The position numbers were made by a program, and so were the translations under genes. DNA of 6,000 bases from UBA6019 sp036570145 (GTDB lineage: Bacteria; Chloroflexota; Dormibacteria; Dormibacterales; Dormibacteraceae): assembly GCA_036570145.1 (NCBI GenBank), contig DATCPJ010000119.1, positions 1-6,000 of the forward strand. Reading direction: 5' to 3'. Positions 1 through 6,000 of this stretch are shown one piece after another; the stretch's first letter is position 1, and each line of letters begins with the position of its first letter. Under the pieces are notes generated by a model. It was not told where the DNA came from, made no database searches, and saw only the letters and a program-made list of their open reading frames with translations.

Positions 1-29
1 AAGGTCTCCCGTTCCTTGCCGGACTCCAT
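1..29 (-). CDS. Start of an unidentified protein, cut by the left edge
   Basis: Only the first nine codons are visible, reading MESGKERET and continuing off the left edge. The call rests on position and translation signals. On the minus strand an ATG at 29-27 follows a strong purine-rich Shine-Dalgarno, GGAGGGGG at 45-38, with 8 nt between them. It begins 19 bp after the stop codon of the zinc-ribbon gene, so the two look co-transcribed and translated in order. The visible residues are polar and charged, with no sign of a signal peptide. No family can be assigned from nine residues. Confidence 0.55.
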
Positions 30-37
30 CCCGAATT

Positions 38-45
38 CCCCCTCC
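38..45 (-). promoter_or_regulatory. Shine-Dalgarno for the partial left-edge gene
   Basis: The minus strand reads GGAGGGGG here, 8 nt before the ATG at 29-27. It is the only convincing Shine-Dalgarno in front of any gene in the window, and it precedes the only gene that is internal to a transcript. Confidence 0.55.
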
Positions 46-48
46 GGT

Positions 49-219
49 TCAGGCGGCTTCGCCGGTCTCGACGGGCAGGCGCCGCTCGTCGCCGCAGTCG
101 GGGCACTCGAAGAGCCCGAGCAGCTGGCCGGGACTGCCGGAGTCGGTGTGAAGAGTCCGCAGGCGCATCGAAACCTCGCCTTCGTGGCGAGCACAAACGG
201 GACCGCCGGGACTGATCAT
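49..219 (-). CDS. Small zinc-ribbon protein, 56 aa, function unknown
   Basis: The minus strand encodes 56 residues from ATG at 219-217 to TGA at 51-49. The metal-binding pattern is C9-x2-H12 near the N terminus and C39-x2-C42 near the C terminus, in the contexts CARHEG and FECPDCG. Between them lies a stretch that would form the beta strands of a rubredoxin-like zinc ribbon (MRLRTLHTDSG...LLGLFECPDCG). A single CHCC zinc site is the likely result, with the protein acting in the cytoplasm; there is no signal peptide or membrane segment. The start is fixed upstream by an in-frame TAA three codons before the ATG. Starting at Met18 would discard C9 and H12, so the longer form is preferred. No Shine-Dalgarno lies at normal distance. 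It is probably first in an operon with the gene cut at the left edge. Its partner and function cannot be told from the sequence; zinc ribbons of this size may bind nucleic acid or protein. Confidence 0.72.
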   Translation of the reverse strand: MISPGGPVCARHEGEVSMRLRTLHTDSGSPGQLLGLFECPDCGDERRLPVETGEAA

Positions 220-225
220 GGCAGC

Positions 226-231
226 AGATTA
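226..231 (-). promoter_or_regulatory. Possible -10 element for the zinc-ribbon operon
   Basis: The minus strand reads TAATCT, ending 6 nt before the ATG at 219. If it is a -10 box, transcription would start at or next to the ATG, giving a leaderless message. It matches the TATAAT consensus at only three of six positions, and no good -35 lies 16-18 bp upstream, so this is a weak call resting mostly on the lack of a Shine-Dalgarno. Confidence 0.2.
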
Positions 232-244
232 CGCTCCCATTCCC

Positions 245-263
245 CCCGCGAGTAGTACGCGGG
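245..263. promoter_or_regulatory. Inverted repeat, possible operator in the divergent promoter region
   Basis: CCCGCG at 245-250 and CGCGGG at 258-263 form a perfect 6-bp inverted repeat around a 7-nt centre (AGTAGTA). It sits between the zinc-ribbon gene and the PucR-type regulator, five bases upstream of the proposed -35 of the regulator. Dimeric regulators often bind such sites, and many regulators bind in their own divergent promoter region, so autoregulation is a reasonable guess. The repeat is short and G/C-only, so chance in this high-GC DNA is not excluded. Confidence 0.35.
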
Positions 264-268
264 ACACA

Positions 269-297
269 AAGACAAGCGGGATGGCTTTATGTCTAAA
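269..297 (+). promoter_or_regulatory. Possible sigma-70-type promoter of the PucR-family gene
   Basis: AAGACA at 269-274 (four of six matches to TTGACA) and TCTAAA at 292-297 (four of six matches to TATAAT) are separated by 17 bp, the ideal spacing. The predicted start of transcription is near position 304, about 5 nt before the ATG at 309, so the mRNA would be almost leaderless. This agrees with the absence of any Shine-Dalgarno in front of the gene. The stretch from 286 to 310 is also the most A/T-rich in this part of the window. Confidence 0.35.
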
Positions 298-308
298 TCA
301 CTACACAA

Positions 309-2030
309 ATGACTGACGTCGAACCAATCGACCGCCTGATCCCAGCCCCGACCCTGCGCGAGGCGATGCGTTTGGGCGGCTTCGCGGCGGCCACGCTGGT
401 GGCCGGCAAGGGCGGCCTCGACCGCCGCGTCGAGTGGGTGCGGGTGATCGAGACGCCGGAGACGGCGCGCCGTGCCCGCCCGAACGACCTGCTGCTGACG
501 ACCGCCTACCCGATCCGGGACGACCCGGCGGCGCAGCTCGAGCTGGTCGGCACCATCGCCGAGGTCGGTGGCGCCGGCCTCATCGTCAAGCTCGGGATGT
601 ATGTGGACCGACTCCCGGACGGGATGGCGGAGGAGGCCGACCGGCTCGATCTGCCGCTCTTCACCCTCGGCCAGGACGTCCCCTGGGTCGACCTCATGGA
701 GCCGCTCCTGGAGCGGATCATCAACGCAGAGCACTCGCGGCTGAAGCAGTCGATGGCAATCCACCGCAGCTTCACCGAGCTGATGCTCGACGGCAAGGGG
801 CTCGACGAGATCGCCAAGACGCTCGCCGACCTGTTGGGAAGCGCGGTCGTCATCGAGGATGCGACGTTCCACCTGCTGGCCTACGCGGGCGGCTCCGACG
901 TCGACAAGCACCGCAAGGAAACCATCGCCCGCCACGGCACCCCACCCCGCGTGCTCTTCGACCCCGGCATCCAGCGGATGCTGCGCGAGGTGGCCGCGCA
1001 CCGTGCGCCGATGAAGGTCCCCGCCTTTCCCCGGTTGGGGATGGACCGCGAGCGGATCATCGCGCCGATCTACGCCGCCAACCAGGTGTTGGGCTACATC
1101 TCCGTCCTCGACCATCCACCCGACGCCGAGGAGCTCGCCTTCATGGCGATGGAGAACGCCGCCACCGTCGTGGCGATGGCCGTCATCAAGGAGCGGGAGG
1201 TGGCCGCCGCCGAGTCGAGCGTCCGCGGCGAGTTCCTCGACGACCTCGCCCACGGCAGCTACGGCGACGAGGCCGCCGCCCTGCGCCGAGCACGCCACCT
1301 CGGCTACCCGATGACGGGGCACCACGTGCTGGTGGTCGTCGACGTGGACGGCTTCGGGGCCTTCGCCCGCGCCAAGCAGCTGACCGAGGAGATGATCCAA
1401 TCGCTCAAGCGGGAGTACCTGCGCCGCATCAGCGGCGTCGTCAAGCGCAACTTTCCCCGGGCGCTGGTCGGGGCTCGTTCGGACAGCGTGCTCGCCATCC
1501 TGCCGCTGGGCGCCGAGACCGAGGGCCACGAGGCGCGCGTCCGCGCTCTCGGGCTGCAGCTGCGCGAGGCGGTCGGCGAGTGGAAGCCCGGCTTCACCGT
1601 GTCCGTCGGTTTCAGCGCGCCTAGCCTGGCGCCCGCCGGGATCTCGCCCGCCCACCGGGAGGTGCGCAGCGTGATGGAGACGCTGACCCGGTTCGGCCGC
1701 ATCGACCAGATCGTCTCCGCCAACGAGCTCGGCGTCACCGGGCTGCTGGCAAGTGTCGCGGACGACCGCCTGGTGGACTTCGCGCGCCGGCACCTCGGGC
1801 CGCTTGCCGAGCACGACCGGAAACGCAGCGGCGAGCTCGTCGAAACCCTCCGTGCCTACCTCGAGGAGGGCGAGCAGCAGGCAGCGGCCCGCCGGCTCAA
1901 GGTGCACCCCAACACCCTCCGCTACCGCCTCGACCGGATCGGGGAGATCACCGGCGCGGACCTGGCCGATCCCGAGACGAGGCTGAACCTGGCCGTGGCG
2001 CTCCGCGTCCAGGGCCTCCTGGACTTGTAA
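309..2030 (+). CDS. PucR/CdaR-family transcriptional regulator, 573 aa, complete
   Basis: This is a cytoplasmic DNA-binding regulator with the usual PucR-family layout. An N-terminal PucR ligand-sensing domain covers roughly residues 14-135, from PTLREAMRLGGF through GLDRRVEWVRVIETPE. A helical linker follows at about 125-155. A GAF-like segment lies at about 160-300. A degenerate GGDEF-like (CdaR) domain spans about 305-465, with VLVVVDVDGF at 340-349 and VSVGFS at 431-436. The C-terminal helix-turn-helix covers 509-569, with the family signature HPNTLRYRLDRI at 533-544. The length is normal for the family. The ATG at 309 is preferred because an in-frame TAA at 294-296 blocks extension and the next Met (residue 20) would cut into the PucR domain. 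No Shine-Dalgarno is present. Known PucR-family members respond to purine-breakdown or other nitrogen and carbon metabolites. The effector here is unknown. Its neighbour gltB suggests, without proving, a nitrogen-related role. It could also control itself or the divergent zinc-ribbon operon. Confidence 0.93.
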   Translation: MTDVEPIDRLIPAPTLREAMRLGGFAAATLVAGKGGLDRRVEWVRVIETPETARRARPNDLLLTTAYPIRDDPAAQLELVGTIAEVGGAGLIVKLGMYVDRLPDGMAEEADRLDLPLFTLGQDVPWVDLMEPLLERIINAEHSRLKQSMAIHRSFTELMLDGKGLDEIAKTLADLLGSAVVIEDATFHLLAYAGGSDVDKHRKETIARHGTPPRVLFDPGIQRMLREVAAHRAPMKVPAFPRLGMDRERIIAPIYAANQVLGYISVLDHPPDAEELAFMAMENAATVVAMAVIKEREVAAAESSVRGEFLDDLAHGSYGDEAAALRRARHLGYPMTGHHVLVVVDVDGFGAFARAKQLTEEMIQSLKREYLRRISGVVKRNFPRALVGARSDSVLAILPLGAETEGHEARVRALGLQLREAVGEWKPGFTVSVGFSAPSLAPAGISPAHREVRSVMETLTRFGRIDQIVSANELGVTGLLASVADDRLVDFARRHLGPLAEHDRKRSGELVETLRAYLEEGEQQAAARRLKVHPNTLRYRLDRIGEITGADLADPETRLNLAVALRVQGLLDL

Positions 2031-2112
2031 ACCGGCTACTAGAAAAGCACCCTTCCGTTAGGGCGGAGCGACTAGTTCGAAGGCGATCGTCCGGGGTAAG
2101 TTGTCGCACTAG
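2031..2112 (+). other. Intergenic gap before gltB, no terminator seen
   Basis: These 82 bp separate the regulator stop codon from the gltB start. I see no stable G/C hairpin followed by a T run, so read-through from the regulator into gltB is possible. The only stem-like elements are short: CCCT/AGGG at 2050-2063 and TCCG/CGGA at 2054-2067, which are mutually exclusive. TAAGTT at 2097-2102 could be a -10 box placing a transcription start near 2109, just before the gltB ATG, but it matches the consensus at only three of six positions and has no clear -35. Confidence 0.4.
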
Positions 2113-2175
2113 ATGCCTCCCTCGACCTCTACGCACGCGCACTGGCGGGGCTCCCTCCCCGCCTACCGGGCGGCC
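2113..2175 (+). other. GltB propeptide, 21 residues before the catalytic cysteine
   Basis: These codons encode residues 1-21, ending in YRAA just before Cys22. Glutamate synthase large subunits are made with a short leader that is removed so that the cysteine becomes the N-terminal nucleophile. In the mature chain the conserved Arg of HRGG would be residue 31, the spacing I recall for well-studied bacterial enzymes. Cleavage itself is inferred from the family. Confidence 0.75.
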
Positions 2176-5100
2176 TGCGGGATGGGCTTCGTGGCCACGC
2201 CCGCCCTGCCTGCGTCGCACCGGGTGGTGGAGCTCGGCACCGGGGCGCTGGCGAGACTCGCCCACCGCGGCGGGATGGACTCCGACGGCAAGAGCGGCGA
2301 CGGGGCGGGACTCCTCATCCAGGTGCCTCACCGCCTCCTCGGCGGGCGCCCCTCCCGGCTCGCGGTTGCGATGCTCTTCGAATGGGACAGCCGGGCCCGC
2401 ATCCTGCTCGCCGAGGAGCTGCGCCACGCCGGCAGCCCGATCTCGGAATGGCGGCAGGTCCCGGTCGATCGCTCGGCCCTCGGCGAAAAGGCGCTTTCGG
2501 ATGCTCCCGAGATCTGGCAGGGCCTCATCGACAACCCCCAGCTTCCTCCCGAGGAGTGGGAGGATCTCCTCTACCGCGCCCGCCGGGCAGCCGAGCGCCG
2601 GGCCGCCGCCGAGGGCGTGCGGATGTACATCCCCTCGCTGTCCTCCCGGACCGTCGTCTTCAAGGGCCTGATGGCCGGCACTCACCTCGCCGAGTTCTAC
2701 CTCGACCTTCGGGACCCCGACTGCGAGAGCGCCCTGGCCGTCTTCCACCAGCGCTACTCGACCAACACCATGCCCGACTGGCGCAATGCGCAGCCCTTCC
2801 GGATGCTTGCCCACAACGGCGAGATCAACACGCTGAGCGGCAACCGCAACTGGATGCGGGCCCGGGAGCCGTACCTGCCGGAGGAGCTCCGCGACGTCAT
2901 CTGGCCGGAGGGCTCCGACTCCGCATCCCTGGACAACGTGCTCGAGCTCCTGGTCCGGCTCGGCTCCGACCCGGCCGAGGCCCTGATGACGCTCGTCCCC
3001 GACGCCTGGGAGGGCCGCGGCGACCTCGATCCCAGCGTCCGCGACTTCTACCGCTTCCAGTCCACCCGCTACGAGCCCTGGGACGGGCCCGCGGCGCTCG
3101 CCTTCAGCGACGGTGTCGTCGCCGGCGCGGCGCTCGACCGCAACGGGCTCCGGCCGCTCCGCTACCAGGTGACGGATGACGGCCTGGTCGTCGCCGCGTC
3201 CGAGGCCGGCGTTGTCGCCCTCGACCCATCGCACGTCATCGAGCGGGGCAGGCTCGGACCCGGCCAGCTGATCCTGGTCGACACCTCCGACGGCTCCATC
3301 CTGCGCGATGCCGACGCCAAGGAGCGGGTCGCCAGGCGGCAGGAGTACGGCGCCCACGCCGACCGCCTCCTCCACCCGGTGCCCCGCAAATGGATCGACT
3401 CCGACGCGGTCGAGCTCCTGCCCGGGCTGCAGCGGGTCCATGGCTGGGGGAACGAGGACATCAAGATCGTCGTCAAGGCGATGGCCGAGACCGGCCTGGA
3501 GGCCGTCTACTCGATGGGCGACGACACCCCGATCGCGATCCTCGGCCGCACCCAGCGGCGGGTCTACGGCTACCTCCGGCAGCGCTTCGCGCAGGTCACC
3601 AACCCGCCCATCGACTCGCTCCGGGAGCGCTTCGTGATGTCTCTCCGGGTTGTTCTCGGGCCGCGCGTATCGATGACCGGCGTACCGATCCGCAAGCCCG
3701 CGCCACCGCCCCTGCTCGAGCTGGAGAGCCCGATCCTGGGCGCCGGCGAGCTGAAGCGGATCCTCGAGACAGGCCTGGTGCTGGACGCCACCTTCGGCGA
3801 GACGGAGTCGATCCGTGGCGCGCTCGAGCGCCTCTGCGACGCCGCCGACGCGGCCGAGGACGGCATCCTGGTCCTCAGTGACCGGTCCACCTCGCGGACC
3901 CGGCTGCCGGTGCCGATGGTGCTCGCCGTGGGCGCGGTCCACGAGAGGCTGCTGCAGAAGGGAACCCGCTTCCGGAAGGAGATCGTCGCCCTTGCCGGCG
4001 ATGCGGTTGACGTCCACGACGTCGCCATGCTCATCAGCACCGGCGCGGCCGCCGTCCACCCCTACCTCGGCTTCGCGACGGCACGCACGGTTCTCGAGCA
4101 GGGGGGCGTCGGGGTGGAAGGGCTTCGCGCGGCCCCGACAGGGGGGGAGGTCCCCCCGGCTCAAAAGAGCGAGCCACAGGACGCCGAGAACGCCTACCGC
4201 AAAGCCCTCGAATCGGGACTGCTGAAGGTGATGGCCAAGATGGGCATCAGCTGCGCCGCCAGCTACTGCGGCGCCCAGGTGTTCGAGGCGCTCGGCCTCG
4301 GCGCCGAGGTGATGGAGCTCTGCCTGCCGGGAGTTCCGTCGCGCGTCGGCGGCGCCGACTTCGCCGACCTCGAAGCGGTGATCCGGGAGCACCACGCCGC
4401 GGCCTGGACCGCCAACGAGACGCCGCCTGACCTGGGTCTGGTCCGCTTCCGCAAGGCGGGAGAGTGGCATGCCCACAATCCGCTCGCCGTCCGCCAGCTT
4501 CAGAAGGCGGCCCAGTCGGGCGACGCGACCGAGTATGCGACCTACCAGCAGCTGGCCGACATGGGCCGGCCGGCGGCGCTCCGCAACCTGCTCGACTTTC
4601 GCCCCGGAGCCGAGCCGGTCGACCTGGCCGAGGTCGAGCCGGTCGGGGCCATCCTTCCCCGCTTCATCGCGACCGCCATGTCGCTCGGCGCCCTGTCCCC
4701 GGAAGCCCACCTTGCGCTCGGCCTGGCAATGAACGGCATCGGCGCCCGCTCCAACTCGGGTGAGGGCGGCGAGGACCCCGACCTCTACACCGCGACCGGC
4801 GCACGGGGCGACAATCGGATCAAGCAGGTCGCCTCCGCGCGCTTCGGGGTGACCGCCCGCTACCTGCTCCGCGCCGACGAGCTGGAGATCAAGATCGCGC
4901 AGGGCTCCAAGCCGGGCGAGGGAGGCCAGCTGCCCGGCGTCAAGGTGACCTCCACCATCGCTCGCCTCCGCCATGCCCAGGCCGGCCAGCAGCTGATCTC
5001 GCCGCCGCCGCACCACGACATCTACTCGATCGAGGACCTCGCCCAGCTGATCTATGACCTGAAGGCGATCAACCCTCGGGCGCGGGTCGGCGTCAAGCTC

Positions 5101-6000
5101 GTCAGCGAAGCGGGGGTCGGCACGATCGCCGCGGGCGTCGCCAAGGCGAGGGCCGACTACGTGCTGATCAGCGGCCACGACGGTGGCACCGGCGCCTCGC
5201 CCCTCTCCTCGATCAAGGGGGCCGGGGCGCCCTGGGAGCTGGGCCTGGCCGAGACCCAGCAGGTGCTGGTGGCCAACCGCCTCCGCGAGCGCCTCACCGT
5301 CCGGACCGACGGCGGCTTGCGAACCGGCGCCGACATCGTCAAGGCGGCGCTCCTCGGCGCGGAGGAGTTCGGGATGGGCACCATGCTGCTGGTCGCGCTC
5401 GGCTGCGACATGGCGCGGCAGTGCCACCTCAACACCTGTCCCACCGGCATCGCCACCCAGCGGGAGGACCTGCGGGCGAAGTTCACGGGCCGCCCCGAGC
5501 ACGTCGTCAACTACCTGACCCTGGTCGCCGAGGAGGTGCGCGGGATCCTCGCCTCGCTCGGTGCGCGCGGCGTCGACGAGATCGTCGGTCGGGTCGAGCT
5601 GCTGGAGCAGGTACCGGGCTCGCGGCTCGACCTCGACTTCGTTCTGCAGGCGCCTACCGCCGGCCATCCCCGGCGCCGGCTCTGGCCGCGCAACGGCGAC
5701 CCGGCCCCCCTCGACCCGCCGAGCGGGCCGATCGACAACTCCTGCCGCACCCTCGGCGCGTCGCTCTCCCGCCTCGCGGTGGAGACCGGTGAAACCTCGA
5801 TCCGCGAGTACGAGGGAAGCGCCGGGCAGAGCTTCGGCGCCTGGCTCTCGGACGGCGTCGAGCTAACGCTGCGGGGCGAGGCCAACGACTACGTCGGCAA
5901 GGGGATGGCGGGCGGCGTGGTCGCCATCAGGCCCTACGAGCACGATGCCGCCCACCAACCGGTGCTGGCCGGCAACACCTGCCTCTACGGCGCCACCGGC
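2113..6000 (+). CDS. gltB: Glutamate synthase large (alpha) subunit, NADPH type, 3' end outside window
   Basis: GltB turns L-glutamine plus 2-oxoglutarate into two glutamates. Its amidotransferase domain releases ammonia, which is channelled to the FMN site. The frame is open for 1296 residues to the right edge; the family is about 1,500 long. Cys22 in AACGMGF is the nucleophile, exposed by removing a 21-residue propeptide. Other class II amidotransferase marks are HRGG 51-54, RYSTN 214-218, HNGEINT 234-240 and SDSASLDN 268-275. The central domain includes EDIKIVVKAMAETGLEAVYSMGDD. The synthase domain has MSLGALS 856-862, RSNSGEGGED 879-888, KPGEGGQLPG 933-942 and GHDGGTGASP 1021-1030. C1098, C1104 and C1109 match the 3Fe-4S spacing. 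The GXGXG domain begins near 1200. Only 13 residues separate GEDP from IKQVAS, so the ferredoxin-enzyme loop is absent and a GltD partner is expected. The ATG is certain: TAG lies directly upstream and no other start precedes Cys22. Residues 666-688 look like an insertion. Confidence 0.97.
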   Translation, partial: MPPSTSTHAHWRGSLPAYRAACGMGFVATPALPASHRVVELGTGALARLAHRGGMDSDGKSGDGAGLLIQVPHRLLGGRPSRLAVAMLFEWDSRARILLAEELRHAGSPISEWRQVPVDRSALGEKALSDAPEIWQGLIDNPQLPPEEWEDLLYRARRAAERRAAAEGVRMYIPSLSSRTVVFKGLMAGTHLAEFYLDLRDPDCESALAVFHQRYSTNTMPDWRNAQPFRMLAHNGEINTLSGNRNWMRAREPYLPEELRDVIWPEGSDSASLDNVLELLVRLGSDPAEALMTLVPDAWEGRGDLDPSVRDFYRFQSTRYEPWDGPAALAFSDGVVAGAALDRNGLRPLRYQVTDDGLVVAASEAGVVALDPSHVIERGRLGPGQLILVDTSDGSILRDADAKERVARRQEYGAHADRLLHPVPRKWIDSDAVELLPGLQRVHGWGNEDIKIVVKAMAETGLEAVYSMGDDTPIAILGRTQRRVYGYLRQRFAQVTNPPIDSLRERFVMSLRVVLGPRVSMTGVPIRKPAPPPLLELESPILGAGELKRILETGLVLDATFGETESIRGALERLCDAADAAEDGILVLSDRSTSRTRLPVPMVLAVGAVHERLLQKGTRFRKEIVALAGDAVDVHDVAMLISTGAAAVHPYLGFATARTVLEQGGVGVEGLRAAPTGGEVPPAQKSEPQDAENAYRKALESGLLKVMAKMGISCAASYCGAQVFEALGLGAEVMELCLPGVPSRVGGADFADLEAVIREHHAAAWTANETPPDLGLVRFRKAGEWHAHNPLAVRQLQKAAQSGDATEYATYQQLADMGRPAALRNLLDFRPGAEPVDLAEVEPVGAILPRFIATAMSLGALSPEAHLALGLAMNGIGARSNSGEGGEDPDLYTATGARGDNRIKQVASARFGVTARYLLRADELEIKIAQGSKPGEGGQLPGVKVTSTIARLRHAQAGQQLISPPPHHDIYSIEDLAQLIYDLKAINPRARVGVKLVSEAGVGTIAAGVAKARADYVLISGHDGGTGASPLSSIKGAGAPWELGLAETQQVLVANRLRERLTVRTDGGLRTGADIVKAALLGAEEFGMGTMLLVALGCDMARQCHLNTCPTGIATQREDLRAKFTGRPEHVVNYLTLVAEEVRGILASLGARGVDEIVGRVELLEQVPGSRLDLDFVLQAPTAGHPRRRLWPRNGDPAPLDPPSGPIDNSCRTLGASLSRLAVETGETSIREYEGSAGQSFGAWLSDGVELTLRGEANDYVGKGMAGGVVAIRPYEHDAAHQPVLAGNTCLYGATG
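4108..4175. repeat. Cluster of three inverted repeats inside gltB, possible palindromic insertion
   Basis: Three hairpin-forming repeats lie end to end. GTCGGGG at 4108-4114 pairs perfectly with CCCCGAC at 4133-4139 around an 18-nt loop. GGGGGG at 4142-4147 pairs with CCCCCC at 4152-4157 around AGGT. GGCTC at 4158-4162 pairs with GAGCC at 4171-4175 around 8 nt, and an alternative CTC/GAG stem also exists there. The stretch encodes GltB residues 666-688, a segment that family members appear to lack (they have a shorter linker between the NPYLAFET-like motif and the KGLLKVMSKMGIS-like motif). Codons less used in the rest of the gene, such as ACA, CAA, CCA and GCT, are concentrated here. The pattern resembles small palindromic elements that insert in frame into genes, but I do not recognise a named family. 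Confidence 0.4.
5404..5439 (+). other. 3Fe-4S cluster cysteine motif of GltB
   Basis: Residues 1098-1109 read CDMARQCHLNTC, giving the C-x5-C-x4-C spacing that holds the 3Fe-4S cluster in glutamate synthases. All three cysteines are present, so electron transfer from the GltD side to FMN should be intact. Confidence 0.85.

Noticed and set aside
16..255. A 79-codon plus-strand frame at the left edge
   Set aside because: It overlaps the zinc-ribbon gene on the other strand, which has paired metal ligands and operon signals. The plus-strand peptide has no recognisable features and no ribosome site.
434..1624. A 396-codon plus-strand frame inside the regulator gene
   Set aside because: The translation is dominated by Arg, Gly, Pro and Ala without domains; it is a +2/+3 frame shadow of the regulator.
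216..1907. A 563-codon open frame on the minus strand
   Set aside because: It is the antisense shadow of the PucR-family gene. Its translation is low-complexity and His/Asp/Gly/Leu-rich, and it would also run across the proposed divergent promoter region.
2050..2067. Possible terminator hairpin between the regulator and gltB
   Set aside because: Both possible stems are only 4 bp, they exclude each other, and no T run follows.
2071..2089. Three 6-bp palindromes close together (ACTAGT, TTCGAA, CGATCG)
   Set aside because: Each is short, they overlap or abut without shared symmetry, and they do not form one larger repeat. Chance is the simplest reading.
1948..5667. A 1239-codon open frame on the minus strand
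   Set aside because: It lies opposite gltB, whose motifs and cysteines are unmistakable. The translation is rich in Gly, Arg, Asp, Val and Ala with no recognisable domain, as expected for an antisense frame in high-GC DNA.

Overview
The window is high-GC bacterial DNA with no RNA genes, insertion sequences or CRISPR arrays that I can see. Very strong third-position G/C bias, long open antisense frames and apparently leaderless starts fit a high-GC lineage such as Actinomycetota (Thermoleophilia-like) or Chloroflexota. That placement is inference only.

Layout. (1) Positions 1-219, minus strand: the first nine codons of an unidentified gene running off the left edge, preceded in the same transcript by a 56-residue zinc-ribbon protein. 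The two are 19 bp apart, and the downstream one has a clear Shine-Dalgarno. (2) Positions 220-308: a short divergent intergenic region with a perfect 6-bp inverted repeat and a plausible sigma-70-type promoter for the plus strand. (3) Positions 309-2030, plus strand: a complete PucR/CdaR-family transcriptional regulator (573 aa). (4) Positions 2031-2112: an 82-bp gap with no recognisable terminator. (5) Positions 2113-6000, plus strand: the large (alpha) subunit of glutamate synthase, gltB, open through the right edge. 1296 residues are visible, covering the amidotransferase domain, central domain, FMN/3Fe-4S synthase domain and the beginning of the GXGXG domain.

How the genes may work together. 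GltB converts glutamine plus 2-oxoglutarate to glutamate in ammonia assimilation. It lacks the extra loop of ferredoxin-type enzymes, so it should need an NADPH-oxidising GltD subunit, expected beyond the right edge. The PucR-type regulator immediately upstream belongs to a family that often controls purine or other nitrogen-compound metabolism. Control of gltB or of the divergent zinc-ribbon operon is possible but not shown by the sequence.

No clearly new system is present. The points most worth a second look are a run of three hairpin-forming inverted repeats inside gltB that coincides with an apparent in-frame insertion of about 20 residues, the inverted repeat in the divergent promoter region, the absence of Shine-Dalgarno sequences at all three first-in-transcript starts, and the small zinc-ribbon gene.
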